Origin: an uncultured bacterium | GTDB lineage: Bacteria; Actinomycetota; Coriobacteriia; Coriobacteriales; Coriobacteriaceae | Assembly (NCBI GenBank): GCA_905216075.1 | Contig: CAJMSO010000135.1 | Location: 1 to 5,450 of the forward strand | Length of the DNA stretch: 5,450 nt | Reading direction: 5' to 3' | Part shown: positions 1-5,450 of the stretch, piece after piece | Position numbering within the stretch: the stretch's first letter is position 1 | How the letters are laid out: each line of letters opens with the position of its first letter | Position numbers and translations under genes: made by a program | The notes under the pieces: generated by a model | Database searches by the model: none | Told to the model about the DNA's origin: nothing | What the model saw: the letters and a program-made list of their open reading frames with translations, nothing else

Positions 1-766
1 AGGGCTTGTCGTAGTAGTCGATAAAGCGCTGATTGGCAAGATAGCCGTGGGTGAGGCCCAGGTATGCTTCGTCTTGGGGCTCGTGTCCCCAATTAAGGCC
101 AATCCATCGGCGATGCATCGCGACGAGTTTGCGGGCCTCGTTGCTCTCCGGGTCGTCAATGCCCATGGCAATCGAAAGCTGGCCCAGAACAGCGCGTTCA
201 AGTTCCTTCATGTCGTTCCATGTCTCGGGGTCCATGTCCAGCAGCGCTTCGTTTACCGCATCGATAGCCTCATCGCCATAGCGCGCCCGCGCTTCGGCGC
301 CGTAGCGCTCCTCGTTTTCCTGCACGGTGCGCCAGCGCTCCAGTTGCGGCAGGACGGCGCCCATGAGCGAGACGGCTTCGTCGAGCGACATGCCGGTGTT
401 TTGTGCCAGCCGCGGGGCACAGTCCTCGATCATCGCCTCCATGGTGGTCTCGTAGGTGTACTGGCCGTGGTCGTAGCACCACTTGCAGTAATGATCGGTC
501 GCGGCGCCCGCAGCATCGGTACCGCAGTCGTCGGGCGTGAGTATCATGCCGCAGCTCTGGCAATAGTGCTCGGGCATTTCGAGCAGGTGAGACAGGGGCT
601 CGTCGGTCACGGCGGCGATGAGCTTCATCATGTCGATGCCCGGTGTGACCTCGCCGCGCTCCCAACGGCTGATGGCTTGGCGTGTGACGAAGAGCTTGGC
701 GGCGAGCTGCTCCTGGGTAAGGTGATGGGCGCGACGGACAGCGATGAGCTTTTCTGCAAAGGCCAT
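1..766 (-). CDS. HTH (XRE-type) regulator with zinc ribbon and TipAS-like ligand-binding domain, C-terminus cut by window edge
   Basis: Probably a ligand-responsive cytoplasmic transcription regulator. The ATG at 766-764 is preceded by AAAGGAG (778-772) with a 5-base spacer, and 255 codons are open to the edge. Residues 4-62 form a Cro/C1 helix-turn-helix (LTQEQLAAKL, then VTRQAISRWERG). Residues 68-105 form a zinc ribbon with CxxC pairs C69/C72 and C94/C97, resembling the 'putative zinc ribbon' family often attached to such HTH domains. Residues about 150-255 match a TipAS antibiotic-recognition domain: ERYG, RYGDEAIDA, PETWNDMKELE, HRRWIGLNW, YLGLTHGYLANQRFIDYYDKP. Family length suggests only about 10-20 residues are missing. 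TipAS is classically fused to a MerR-type HTH; here the HTH is of the XRE type. No cysteine occurs in the visible TipAS part, so covalent thiopeptide capture as described for Streptomyces TipA is unlikely. The ligand is unknown. Domain calls are by eye; I am confident of the HTH and fairly confident of TipAS. Confidence 0.9.
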   Translation of the reverse strand, partial: MAFAEKLIAVRRAHHLTQEQLAAKLFVTRQAISRWERGEVTPGIDMMKLIAAVTDEPLSHLLEMPEHYCQSCGMILTPDDCGTDAAGAATDHYCKWCYDHGQYTYETTMEAMIEDCAPRLAQNTGMSLDEAVSLMGAVLPQLERWRTVQENEERYGAEARARYGDEAIDAVNEALLDMDPETWNDMKELERAVLGQLSIAMGIDDPESNEARKLVAMHRRWIGLNWGHEPQDEAYLGLTHGYLANQRFIDYYDKP

Positions 767-796
767 GGTGGCTCCTTTCTGCTGGTTGATGGCTTA

Positions 797-825
797 AGCA
801 TACGCGGCAGCAGGTGCCCTTCCAA
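797..825 (-). promoter_or_regulatory. Predicted sigma-70-type promoter of the XRE-TipAS regulator gene
   Basis: Read on the minus strand, TTGGAA (825-820) and TATGCT (802-797) are separated by exactly 17 bases. The predicted transcription start near 790 gives a short leader of about 24 bases containing the AAAGGAG ribosome site. Both hexamers match the consensus in 4 of 6 positions. The assignment is by eye, but spacing and placement are good. Confidence 0.5.
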
Positions 826-840
826 GCAACCGTTGGTTGC
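826..840. promoter_or_regulatory. Inverted repeat GCAACC-GTT-GGTTGC, candidate operator
   Basis: Perfect 6-base arms (826-831 and 835-840) surround a 3-base spacer. The repeat directly abuts the -35 hexamer of the minus-strand regulator promoter, on its upstream side, in the divergent gap between the regulator and trmO. HTH regulators commonly bind such dyads in their own promoters, so this is a candidate autoregulatory operator. The symmetry is seen directly; the binding role is inferred. Confidence 0.45.
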
Positions 841-864
841 ACGACGGGGAACCGCGGCGAAGAA

Positions 865-874
865 TTGCGCGCAA
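865..874. promoter_or_regulatory. Perfect 10-base palindrome TTGCGCGCAA in the divergent gap
   Basis: This site is self-complementary over its full length and ends in the same TTGC/GCAA motif as the inverted repeat at 826-840. The centres of the two sites lie about 36-37 bases apart, roughly three and a half helical turns. It overlaps the place where a -35 box for trmO would sit (about 872-877). A second regulator site or a simple GC-rich coincidence are both possible; the short alternating GC core makes chance plausible. Confidence 0.25.
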
Positions 875-894
875 CGCCCCACACCTTCATGCCG

Positions 895-908
895 TACAAT
901 GACCGGCA
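895..908 (+). promoter_or_regulatory. Predicted -10 box of a leaderless trmO transcript
   Basis: TACAAT (895-900) matches the -10 consensus in 5 of 6 positions. It is followed by 7 bases and then ATG at 908-910, so the expected transcription start coincides with the A of the start codon. No good -35 hexamer lies 16-18 bases upstream, and no Shine-Dalgarno sequence precedes either possible ATG. The TANNNT-N7-ATG layout is the known signature of leaderless genes in Actinobacteria. It decides the start of trmO at 908 rather than 899. Confidence 0.5.
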
Positions 909-1645
909 TGGAACCTATTGCACACATACATACCGATCTGCCGCAGAAGTTTGGCATTCCGCGCAACAGCTTTTTGGCGCCCCATCTGCAGGGACGCATT
1001 GTCTTTGAGCCGGAATTTGCCTCCAACGCAGCGGTCGAGGGTCTGGACTCCTTCTCTCACCTATGGCTGCTGTGGCGCTTCGAAAACGGAACGCCCGGCG
1101 GCACGGCTAAGGACATAGCTACCGATGCCAAGACGCAGGACAGGTCCGGCACCAATGCCAAGTGGTCGAAAACTGTGCGCCCGCCGCGTCTGGGTGGAGC
1201 CGAGCGCGTGGGCGTGTTTGCCACGCGCAGTCCGTTTCGCCCTAATCCCATCGGTCTTACCTGCGTCAAGCTCGATCGCGTCGAGCTCACCGACAATGGT
1301 CCCATCATCCATGTGCTGGGGGCCGACCTGCGTGACGGCACGCCCATCTACGACATTAAGCCCTACATTCCGTTTGCGGACTGTCACCCGGATGCGACCG
1401 GCGGCTGGATTGAGGGTACTCCGTGGCAAGAGCTCGACGTCGAGTTCCCACAAGCGCTGCAGGATATGGTCCCGCCCGCAAAGCTCCCAGGCTTGGTCGA
1501 GGTCCTTTGCCAAGATCCGCGCCGCGCGGGCAGCAAGCACGAGCCAAACCGCGTTTACCATTTGGCTTACGCCGGGCTCGACATATCGTTTACGGTCGAC
1601 GGAGCCGGGTTGACGGTAACCGCCATCAACGACGCTCAAGACTAA
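908..1645 (+). CDS. trmO: tRNA (N6-threonylcarbamoyladenosine(37)-N6)-methyltransferase TrmO
   Basis: TrmO (YaeB/TsaA, UPF0066 family) uses S-adenosylmethionine to methylate t6A at position 37 of a threonine tRNA, giving m6t6A and tuning decoding. From the ATG at 908 the protein has 245 residues, close to the 235 of E. coli TrmO. The N-terminus IAHIHTDLPQKFGIPR (4-19) is the usual first strand. Family motifs follow: EGLDSFSHLWLLWRF (44-58), VRPPRLGG (90-97), the signature GVFATRSPFRPNPIGLT (102-118) and DLRDGTPIYDIKPYIPF (140-156). The C-terminal domain carries QDPRR (202-206) and a final beta-rich segment. About 20 residues (61-87) between the FEN and the VRPPR motif are longer than in E. 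coli. An ATG at 899 is possible but adds only three residues and falls inside the -10 box. The gene is divergent from the TipAS regulator and 112 bases ahead of the C-S lyase gene, so operon membership is uncertain. Confidence 0.95.
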   Translation: MEPIAHIHTDLPQKFGIPRNSFLAPHLQGRIVFEPEFASNAAVEGLDSFSHLWLLWRFENGTPGGTAKDIATDAKTQDRSGTNAKWSKTVRPPRLGGAERVGVFATRSPFRPNPIGLTCVKLDRVELTDNGPIIHVLGADLRDGTPIYDIKPYIPFADCHPDATGGWIEGTPWQELDVEFPQALQDMVPPAKLPGLVEVLCQDPRRAGSKHEPNRVYHLAYAGLDISFTVDGAGLTVTAINDAQD

Positions 1646-1757
1646 TCTGCCATCCGCCCGTATCCGTCAAAATCAGCAGCAAACCCCATGCCAAAACCGC
1701 CCACGCTGGTGGACAATAACGCCTACCAAAACAATCAACTTTGCACGGGAGTTCAGC
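1646..1757 (+). other. Intergenic gap before the MalY/PatB gene, no clear promoter or terminator
   Basis: The gap is 112 bases and relatively A-rich in its right half. A tiny dyad CCAC-GCTG-GTGG (1701-1712) has no T-run and is too weak to be a terminator. TGGACA (1710-1715) resembles a -35 box, but no convincing -10 follows at 16-18 bases. A ribosome site CGGGAG (1746-1751) stands 6 bases before the ATG at 1758. Read-through from trmO remains possible. Confidence 0.4.
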
Positions 1758-2972
1758 ATGAAATACGACTTTAGCTCGCTTATCGACCGCCACGGCATGG
1801 ACTCCATCGCCGTTGACTCTTGGGGCGAGATCCCCGGCATGGCTCCGAACGCACCCGACGAGGGTTTCGACCGCATTCCCATGTGGGTGGCCGACATGAA
1901 CTTCGCCACGGTGCCCACGGTTCAGGAGTACATCATCAAGCGCGCTCAGCACCCCATGTTTGGCTACTTCAATCTGCGTCCCGAGTACTTCGACCGCATC
2001 ATCGAATGGCAGAGCCGTCGCAACGGCGTTGAGGACTTGGCGCCGGAGCATATCGGCTACGAAAACGGCGTGCTGGGCGGTGTCGTGTCGACGCTGCGTG
2101 CGTATGTTCAGCCGGGCGATGCGGTGCTGGTCCACAGCCCCACCTACATCGGCTTTACCAAATCCATCGAAGCCGCGGGCTATCGTATTGTCCACAGCCC
2201 GCTTAAGCTCGACGACCAGGGCGTGTGGCGCATGGACTTTGAGGACATGGAGCGCAAGCTCGCCCAAAACTACATCCATGCCGCGGTGTTCTGCTCGCCG
2301 CACAATCCCTGCGGCCGCGTATGGGAGCGCGACGAGATCGAGCGCGCCATGGACATCTATCGCCAGCACGATTGCGTGGTGATCTCGGACGAGATTTGGT
2401 CCGATATCATCCTGCCGGGGCACAAGCATATCCCGACGCAGTCGGTGAGCGAGGATGCCCGCATGCGTACGGTTGCCCTCTACGCGCCCAGCAAGACGTT
2501 CAACCTGGCGGGCCTGGTCGGCAGCTACCACATTGTCTACAACGAGACGCTGCGTGACCGCATGTGCGCCGTGTCCGACAAGACTCACTACAACGAGATG
2601 AATGTCCTCTCCATGCATGCGCTTATCGGTGCCTATCAGCCGCAGGGCTACGAGTGGGTGGACGAGCTCAACCAGGTGCTTGCCGGCAATATCGAGTACT
2701 TCTGCGATTACGCGGACGAGCATTTTGAGGGCGTGTCCTATTCGCGTCCGCAGGGCACGTACATGGTGTTTCTGGACTGCGCCGAGTGGTGCTGCGAGCA
2801 TGGCCGCGATATTCAGTGGCTGCTCGACGAGGGAGCGCGCGTGGGCGTGGGGTATCAGGACGGCCGCCCGTTCCACGGACCCTGCCACATTCGCGTGAAT
2901 CTGGCGCTGCCGCTTTCGCGCGTGAGAGAGGCGTGCGACCGCCTGGACCACTACGTTTTTAATGCACGGTAA
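1758..2972 (+). CDS. MalY/PatB-family PLP-dependent C-S lyase (cystathionine beta-lyase type) / aminotransferase
   Basis: A fold-type I, class I/II pyridoxal-phosphate enzyme of 404 residues (MalY and PatB are about 390). Family members cleave the C-S bond of cystathionine or cysteine conjugates to thiol, pyruvate and ammonia; some also transaminate. Seen here: the N-terminal family block IPMWVADMNFATVP (40-53), ENGVLGGVVSTLRAYVQPGD (102-121), SPHNPCGRVW (180-189, with Cys where Thr or Ser is usual), the cofactor aspartate in SDEIWSDI (D211), and the Schiff-base lysine K246 in APSKTFNLAGLVGSY. The carboxylate-binding arginine is R379 in IRVNLALP. The start at 1758 has CGGGAG 6 bases upstream and aligns with the family N-terminus. 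The protein is cytoplasmic with no signal peptide. The family is clear; the exact substrate cannot be read, and a MalY-like regulatory side role cannot be judged. No maltose or methionine genes are nearby. Confidence 0.93.
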   Translation: MKYDFSSLIDRHGMDSIAVDSWGEIPGMAPNAPDEGFDRIPMWVADMNFATVPTVQEYIIKRAQHPMFGYFNLRPEYFDRIIEWQSRRNGVEDLAPEHIGYENGVLGGVVSTLRAYVQPGDAVLVHSPTYIGFTKSIEAAGYRIVHSPLKLDDQGVWRMDFEDMERKLAQNYIHAAVFCSPHNPCGRVWERDEIERAMDIYRQHDCVVISDEIWSDIILPGHKHIPTQSVSEDARMRTVALYAPSKTFNLAGLVGSYHIVYNETLRDRMCAVSDKTHYNEMNVLSMHALIGAYQPQGYEWVDELNQVLAGNIEYFCDYADEHFEGVSYSRPQGTYMVFLDCAEWCCEHGRDIQWLLDEGARVGVGYQDGRPFHGPCHIRVNLALPLSRVREACDRLDHYVFNAR

Positions 2973-2985
2973 ATGAGAGCTTCGC

Positions 2986-3021
2986 GCGGGGCCTTCTGCC
3001 GCGTCGGCGGGAAGGTCCCGT
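2986..3021 (+). terminator. Strong GC-rich hairpin after the C-S lyase gene, no U-tract
   Basis: Outer arms CGGGGCCTTC (2987-2996) and GAAGGTCCCG (3011-3020) pair over 10 positions with one G-U. An inner GCCG/CGGC stem (2998-3001 with 3005-3008) closes a 3-base loop, leaving a small internal bulge. It lies 14 bases past the TAA. No run of T follows, so it is not a standard intrinsic terminator. It could be a U-less terminator, an mRNA 3'-end stabiliser or a Rho-associated structure. Confidence 0.4.
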
Positions 3022-3065
3022 ACGGTAAGGCGTCTGTAACCATTGGGCGCTCGAGTGATTTCATT

Positions 3066-3074
3066 TGCTATTAT
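3066..3074 (+). promoter_or_regulatory. Predicted extended -10 promoter for the binding-protein/kinase operon
   Basis: TG-C-TATTAT at 3066-3074 is an extended -10 element whose hexamer matches TATAAT in 5 of 6 positions. It sits in the only AT-rich stretch of the gap (3059-3087). A TTGGGC at 3043 lies 20 bases upstream, too far for a standard -35; extended -10 promoters often work without one. The predicted start near 3081 gives a leader of about 37 bases before the ATG at 3118. Confidence 0.4.
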
Positions 3075-3117
3075 TTTTTTAGCATTTCAGTCCGTGAATA
3101 GGATCGTCTGGAGCTCG

Positions 3118-3987
3118 ATGAAAAGACCTCGCCGCTCGGTTGCCATATCGTTGTTTGTTGCGCTTGCGGTAGTGTGTGCCTTTGTCGTAGCGATAGCCGG
3201 CTGTTCCGGGTCGAATGACGGAGCCTCGACGTCTGCATTAGAAGGTCTGGACGCCTCGCAAGTCAAAGACGACGACCTTACGACGCTCAACGTCGGCAGC
3301 GACCTCTATCCACCGTTTGTGTATACCGACGAGTACGGCGATATCGTTGGCCTGGATGTCGAGATATTGACCGAGGCTTTGGCCCGCATTGGTTACAAGC
3401 CAAAATACCAGCTGATCGATTGGGAAAAGAAGAAAGAGCTGCTGGCGAGCGGCGAGCTCGATTGCGTCATGGGCAGCTTTAGCATGACGGGTCGCGAGAA
3501 CGAGTATCGTTGGGCCGGCCCGTACCTTGCGAGCCGCCAGGTAGTCGCGGTCGATCCCCAGAGCGATATCTACACGCTTGCCGATCTTGAGGACAAGGTT
3601 GTGGCGGTCCAGTCCACTACCAAGCCCGAGGACATTTTGCTCAATCGTACAAATGAAAACGTTCCGCAGATCAAGGAGCTCTACAGCTTTTCGGACCGCT
3701 CATGCCTGAACCCGGCGCTCGTCGAGGGCCTGGTCGACGCCATCGCCGCGCATGAGTCTTCGCTGCTCACCTACGAAAAAGACTATGGTGTGACGTATCG
3801 CATTTTGGATGAGCCGCTGCTGGAGGTTGGTTTGGGCACCGCTTTCGATCTCAACGATACGCGCGGCATCGACGTTAAGCTCACCCATGCCTACCAAGAA
3901 ATGCTTGTCGATGGCACCATGGAACGCCTGGTGTCAAAGTACTTTGATGACCCTGCACCATTTTTGAATACGGAGGGCCTGTCATGA
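3118..3987 (+). CDS. Extracytoplasmic solute-binding lipoprotein, SBP_bac_3 family, first gene of a sensor operon
   Basis: A 289-residue exported binding protein. The signal peptide has basic KRPRR (2-6), a hydrophobic core (9-26) and the lipobox IAGC with C29 as the lipidated residue, so it should be anchored to the outer face of the membrane. The ATG at 3118 was chosen because it starts this signal and has GGAG (3110-3113) 4 bases upstream; a longer reading from TTG at 3043 would bury the signal. The mature part is a bilobal amino-acid-type (PF00497) domain: LNVGSDLYPPFVYTDEYGDIVGLDVEILTEAL (57-88), SGELDCVMGSFSMTGRENEYRWAGPYL (111-137), LADLEDKVVAVQSTT (154-168). R126 is in the place of the ligand-carboxylate arginine. 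Where amino-acid binders usually have an amino-group aspartate (DAVVAD) there is DAIAAHE (207-213), so the ligand may not be a standard amino acid. No permease or ATPase is adjacent; the next gene is a histidine kinase with which it overlaps. Confidence 0.9.
   Translation: MKRPRRSVAISLFVALAVVCAFVVAIAGCSGSNDGASTSALEGLDASQVKDDDLTTLNVGSDLYPPFVYTDEYGDIVGLDVEILTEALARIGYKPKYQLIDWEKKKELLASGELDCVMGSFSMTGRENEYRWAGPYLASRQVVAVDPQSDIYTLADLEDKVVAVQSTTKPEDILLNRTNENVPQIKELYSFSDRSCLNPALVEGLVDAIAAHESSLLTYEKDYGVTYRILDEPLLEVGLGTAFDLNDTRGIDVKLTHAYQEMLVDGTMERLVSKYFDDPAPFLNTEGLS
3972..3987 (+). promoter_or_regulatory. Ribosome site and ATGA stop/start overlap coupling binding protein to kinase
   Basis: GGAGGG (3972-3977), inside the end of the binding-protein gene, is 6 bases before ATG (3984-3986). 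The TGA stop of the upstream gene (3985-3987) overlaps this ATG. The arrangement implies one mRNA and coupled translation of the two proteins. Confidence 0.8.
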
Positions 3988-5450
3988 TCGATGCGCCCGA
4001 CCACGCCGTAGAGGAGCGGGACGATCGTTCGGCATGGGTATGGCTCATTGCCGCCCTGTTGGGGATAGCGCTCTCGGTTGTTGCCGGCATGATGAGCTAC
4101 GGTTACACGACAGCCCAGGCCGAGCAGCGCTTTGCCGACGTTGTCGATTACGTGGCGACGCAGAGCCTTTCCTACGATGCATTCAATAGCGCCTATACGA
4201 CCAAAAACCTGATTCGCGTTATGGAGATCGCCGGAGAGGCGGCGCGCGATATGGAGCGCGACGGCTCGGTGGATAACGCCGCGCTGGAGCAATATGCTGA
4301 CCAGTTCAACGTGAGTGCGCTGATCGTGACGGACGCATCGGGCAACTTGGTGTCCGAGTCCTCGACGGATGGCGTGGGCTACGAGTCGCTTGCTACGTAT
4401 CTCAAAGAAGCGCCCGTGTTGGAGGTGGCAACCCATCCGCTTAAGTCTTATACCGATAGTATTACGCTTGCGGATGATTCGGTTGCAGACATTGGCTGCG
4501 TGACTCGGCAGGATGGCGAGGGCATCGTTATCGCGGTAAGGCATCAGAGCGCGAAAGCGGTTGCAAGCAATACACTCAAACTGCAGAGCCTGCTTGATGG
4601 CTATGAAACCATCGATAGCGGCAATATCGTGATCGAAAGCGACGGCAAGGTCGTTGCGACCAATGCCGTTGAACCCACCGTATTGGGCGTGTTCGATCTG
4701 CCTGCGACGGATGTCTTTATTGTCGACGGTATTAAGGATCGATGCCTGGCTGGTAAGGTCAGATTGGTTAACGCCGACGGCGAGTGGTATTTGGGCACAT
4801 TTGGAAAAGCGCACAAATTCTATGTGTACACCTATGCCTCGGCGCAGCGCTACTTTGAGGTCGCCGCGGCTGTTGCCGCCGGCGTGCTGGTGCTCTACGG
4901 CGGTGTTATAGCCGTTGTTGTGACGGTGCGTCGCCGCGCTGATCGTCGACGTTTGACGGACTTGCTGCAGCAGGAGCGCGACTATGGCGACAAGCTGGCA
5001 AAGGCGGCGCGTGAGGCCTCGTCTGCCAACTCGGCAAAGACGGAGTTTCTGCGTCGCATGAGCCACGATCTGCGCACGCCCATCAACGGCATTCGCGGCA
5101 TGGTCGAGGTTGGCGATGCCAATGCGGACGATCTGCAAAAGCAGACTGAGTGCCGCTCAAAAATCTGGACGGCATCGGGACTGCTGCTCGACCTTGCCAA
5201 CGAGGCGCTCGATATGAGTCGCCTGGAGAGCGGGCAGGTCGACCTGAACCTCGTGCCCATAAATTTGGTGGCCCTCAACTGTGAAGTGCGCGATATTCTG
5301 GAGCGCCAGGCCGAGGAGCGTCTGGTGACAATTATCTCCGACCAGCAGACGCTTAATCATCCCTATGCGCGGGTGAGCGTGACGCACCTCAAGCGTTTGT
5401 TGCTCAATATTGGAGTCACCGTTTGGTTTCCAGTCAGTCCATTGGCGTTG
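3984..5450 (+). CDS. Membrane sensor histidine kinase, C-terminus cut by window edge
   Basis: 489 codons are visible. A short cytoplasmic N-terminus is followed by TM1 (about 18-38), an extracytoplasmic region of about 250 residues, TM2 (about 291-315) ending in VRRRADRRR, a helical linker (320-350) with no recognisable HAMP domain, and a HisKA dimerisation domain (about 350-416). The H-box FLRRMSHDLRTPINGIRGM has the phospho-acceptor H361. The second HisKA helix ends LDMSRLESGQVDL, as in hybrid-type kinases. The sensor region has two PAS-like strands, ALIVTDASGNLVSES (112-126) and NIVIESDGKVVATN (214-227), consistent with a double Cache fold (inference). The ATPase domain starts with SVTHLKRLLLNI (465-476), where the N-box should begin, but the next 13 residues do not continue it. 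The gene overlaps the binding-protein gene by 4 bases. Whether a receiver domain or response-regulator gene follows cannot be seen. Partner and ligand are unknown. Confidence 0.9.
   Translation, partial: MIDAPDHAVEERDDRSAWVWLIAALLGIALSVVAGMMSYGYTTAQAEQRFADVVDYVATQSLSYDAFNSAYTTKNLIRVMEIAGEAARDMERDGSVDNAALEQYADQFNVSALIVTDASGNLVSESSTDGVGYESLATYLKEAPVLEVATHPLKSYTDSITLADDSVADIGCVTRQDGEGIVIAVRHQSAKAVASNTLKLQSLLDGYETIDSGNIVIESDGKVVATNAVEPTVLGVFDLPATDVFIVDGIKDRCLAGKVRLVNADGEWYLGTFGKAHKFYVYTYASAQRYFEVAAAVAAGVLVLYGGVIAVVVTVRRRADRRRLTDLLQQERDYGDKLAKAAREASSANSAKTEFLRRMSHDLRTPINGIRGMVEVGDANADDLQKQTECRSKIWTASGLLLDLANEALDMSRLESGQVDLNLVPINLVALNCEVRDILERQAEERLVTIISDQQTLNHPYARVSVTHLKRLLLNIGVTVWFPVSPLAL
5412..5450 (+). 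other. Terminal segment where kinase homology is lost
   Basis: After LLLNI (AATATT at 5406-5411) the reading frame stays open but encodes GVTVWFPVSPLAL instead of an N-box of the form NAxKY(N/T). Neither other forward frame of these 39 bases restores the motif, so a simple frameshift does not explain it. The segment may be the end of an inserted or invertible element, or a chimeric sequence end. Too little is visible to identify it. Confidence 0.4.

Noticed and set aside
47..907. Long plus-strand extension of the trmO reading frame to position 47
   Set aside because: It is antisense to the well-supported HTH-TipAS gene, has no domain similarity, and TrmO homology begins only at 908.
1433..1444. 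Perfect 12-base palindrome CTCGACGTCGAG within trmO
   Set aside because: It encodes part of ELDVE with ordinary GC-rich codons and sits mid-gene, so it is most likely coincidence.
2294..2327. Cys in place of Thr/Ser in the NPxG motif of the PLP enzyme (SPHNPCGRVW) as a sign of inactivation
   Set aside because: All key cofactor residues (D211, K246, R379) are present, and this position varies among homologues.
1626..2951. 441-codon minus-strand open frame opposite the C-S lyase gene
   Set aside because: It mirrors a GC-rich coding frame, has low-complexity His/Arg/Val-rich composition and no recognisable domain, while the plus strand holds a textbook PLP enzyme.
3067..3083. GCTA...TAGC mini-hairpin with a T-run before the binding-protein gene, as a terminator
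   Set aside because: The 4-base AT-containing arms are too weak, and the T-run lies in the loop rather than after a stem.
3043..3117. Upstream TTG start for the binding protein (25 extra residues)
   Set aside because: It would place the lipoprotein signal internally, has no ribosome site, and overlaps the predicted promoter.
3891..5138. 415-codon minus-strand open frame opposite the histidine kinase
   Set aside because: The translation resembles no family I know and is fully explained as the antisense shadow of a clear kinase gene.

Overview
The window is protein-dense, GC-rich bacterial DNA with short intergenic gaps. It holds five genes: one on the minus strand at the left edge, then four on the plus strand. 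GC- and Asp/Glu/Ala-rich codon use, lipoprotein-type export, actinobacterial-looking promoters and the gene set suggest an actinobacterium. My best guess is a gut Coriobacteriia such as Collinsella. That placement rests on overall impression, not on a marker gene.

Left part (1-1645): a divergent pair. The minus-strand gene, cut by the left edge, encodes a regulator with three parts: a Cro/C1-type helix-turn-helix, a four-cysteine zinc ribbon and a TipAS-type ligand-binding domain. Its promoter is recognisable, and a perfect inverted repeat abuts the -35 box, which suggests autoregulation. Facing the other way is trmO, the tRNA t6A37 N6-methyltransferase. It has no Shine-Dalgarno sequence, but a TACAAT box lies exactly 7 bases before its second ATG, which is the layout of a leaderless mRNA.

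Middle (1646-3021): a complete PLP-dependent MalY/PatB-family C-S lyase/aminotransferase gene. It is followed by a strong GC-rich hairpin that lacks a U-tract.

Right part (3022-5450): a two-gene sensory unit. A lipoprotein-type extracytoplasmic solute-binding protein (SBP_bac_3 family) is followed, with an ATGA stop/start overlap, by a membrane sensor histidine kinase with a large extracytoplasmic domain. No transporter permease or ATPase is seen between or before them. The binding protein may therefore present a ligand to the kinase rather than feed a transporter. The kinase is cut by the right edge, and its last 39 bases no longer resemble a histidine kinase ATPase domain. That break may be an insertion, an invertible segment or an assembly artefact.

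I see no mobile element, CRISPR array, rRNA or tRNA. The most noteworthy items are the XRE-zinc ribbon-TipAS regulator with its palindromic sites, the predicted leaderless trmO, the binding-protein/kinase module, and the abrupt break in the kinase.
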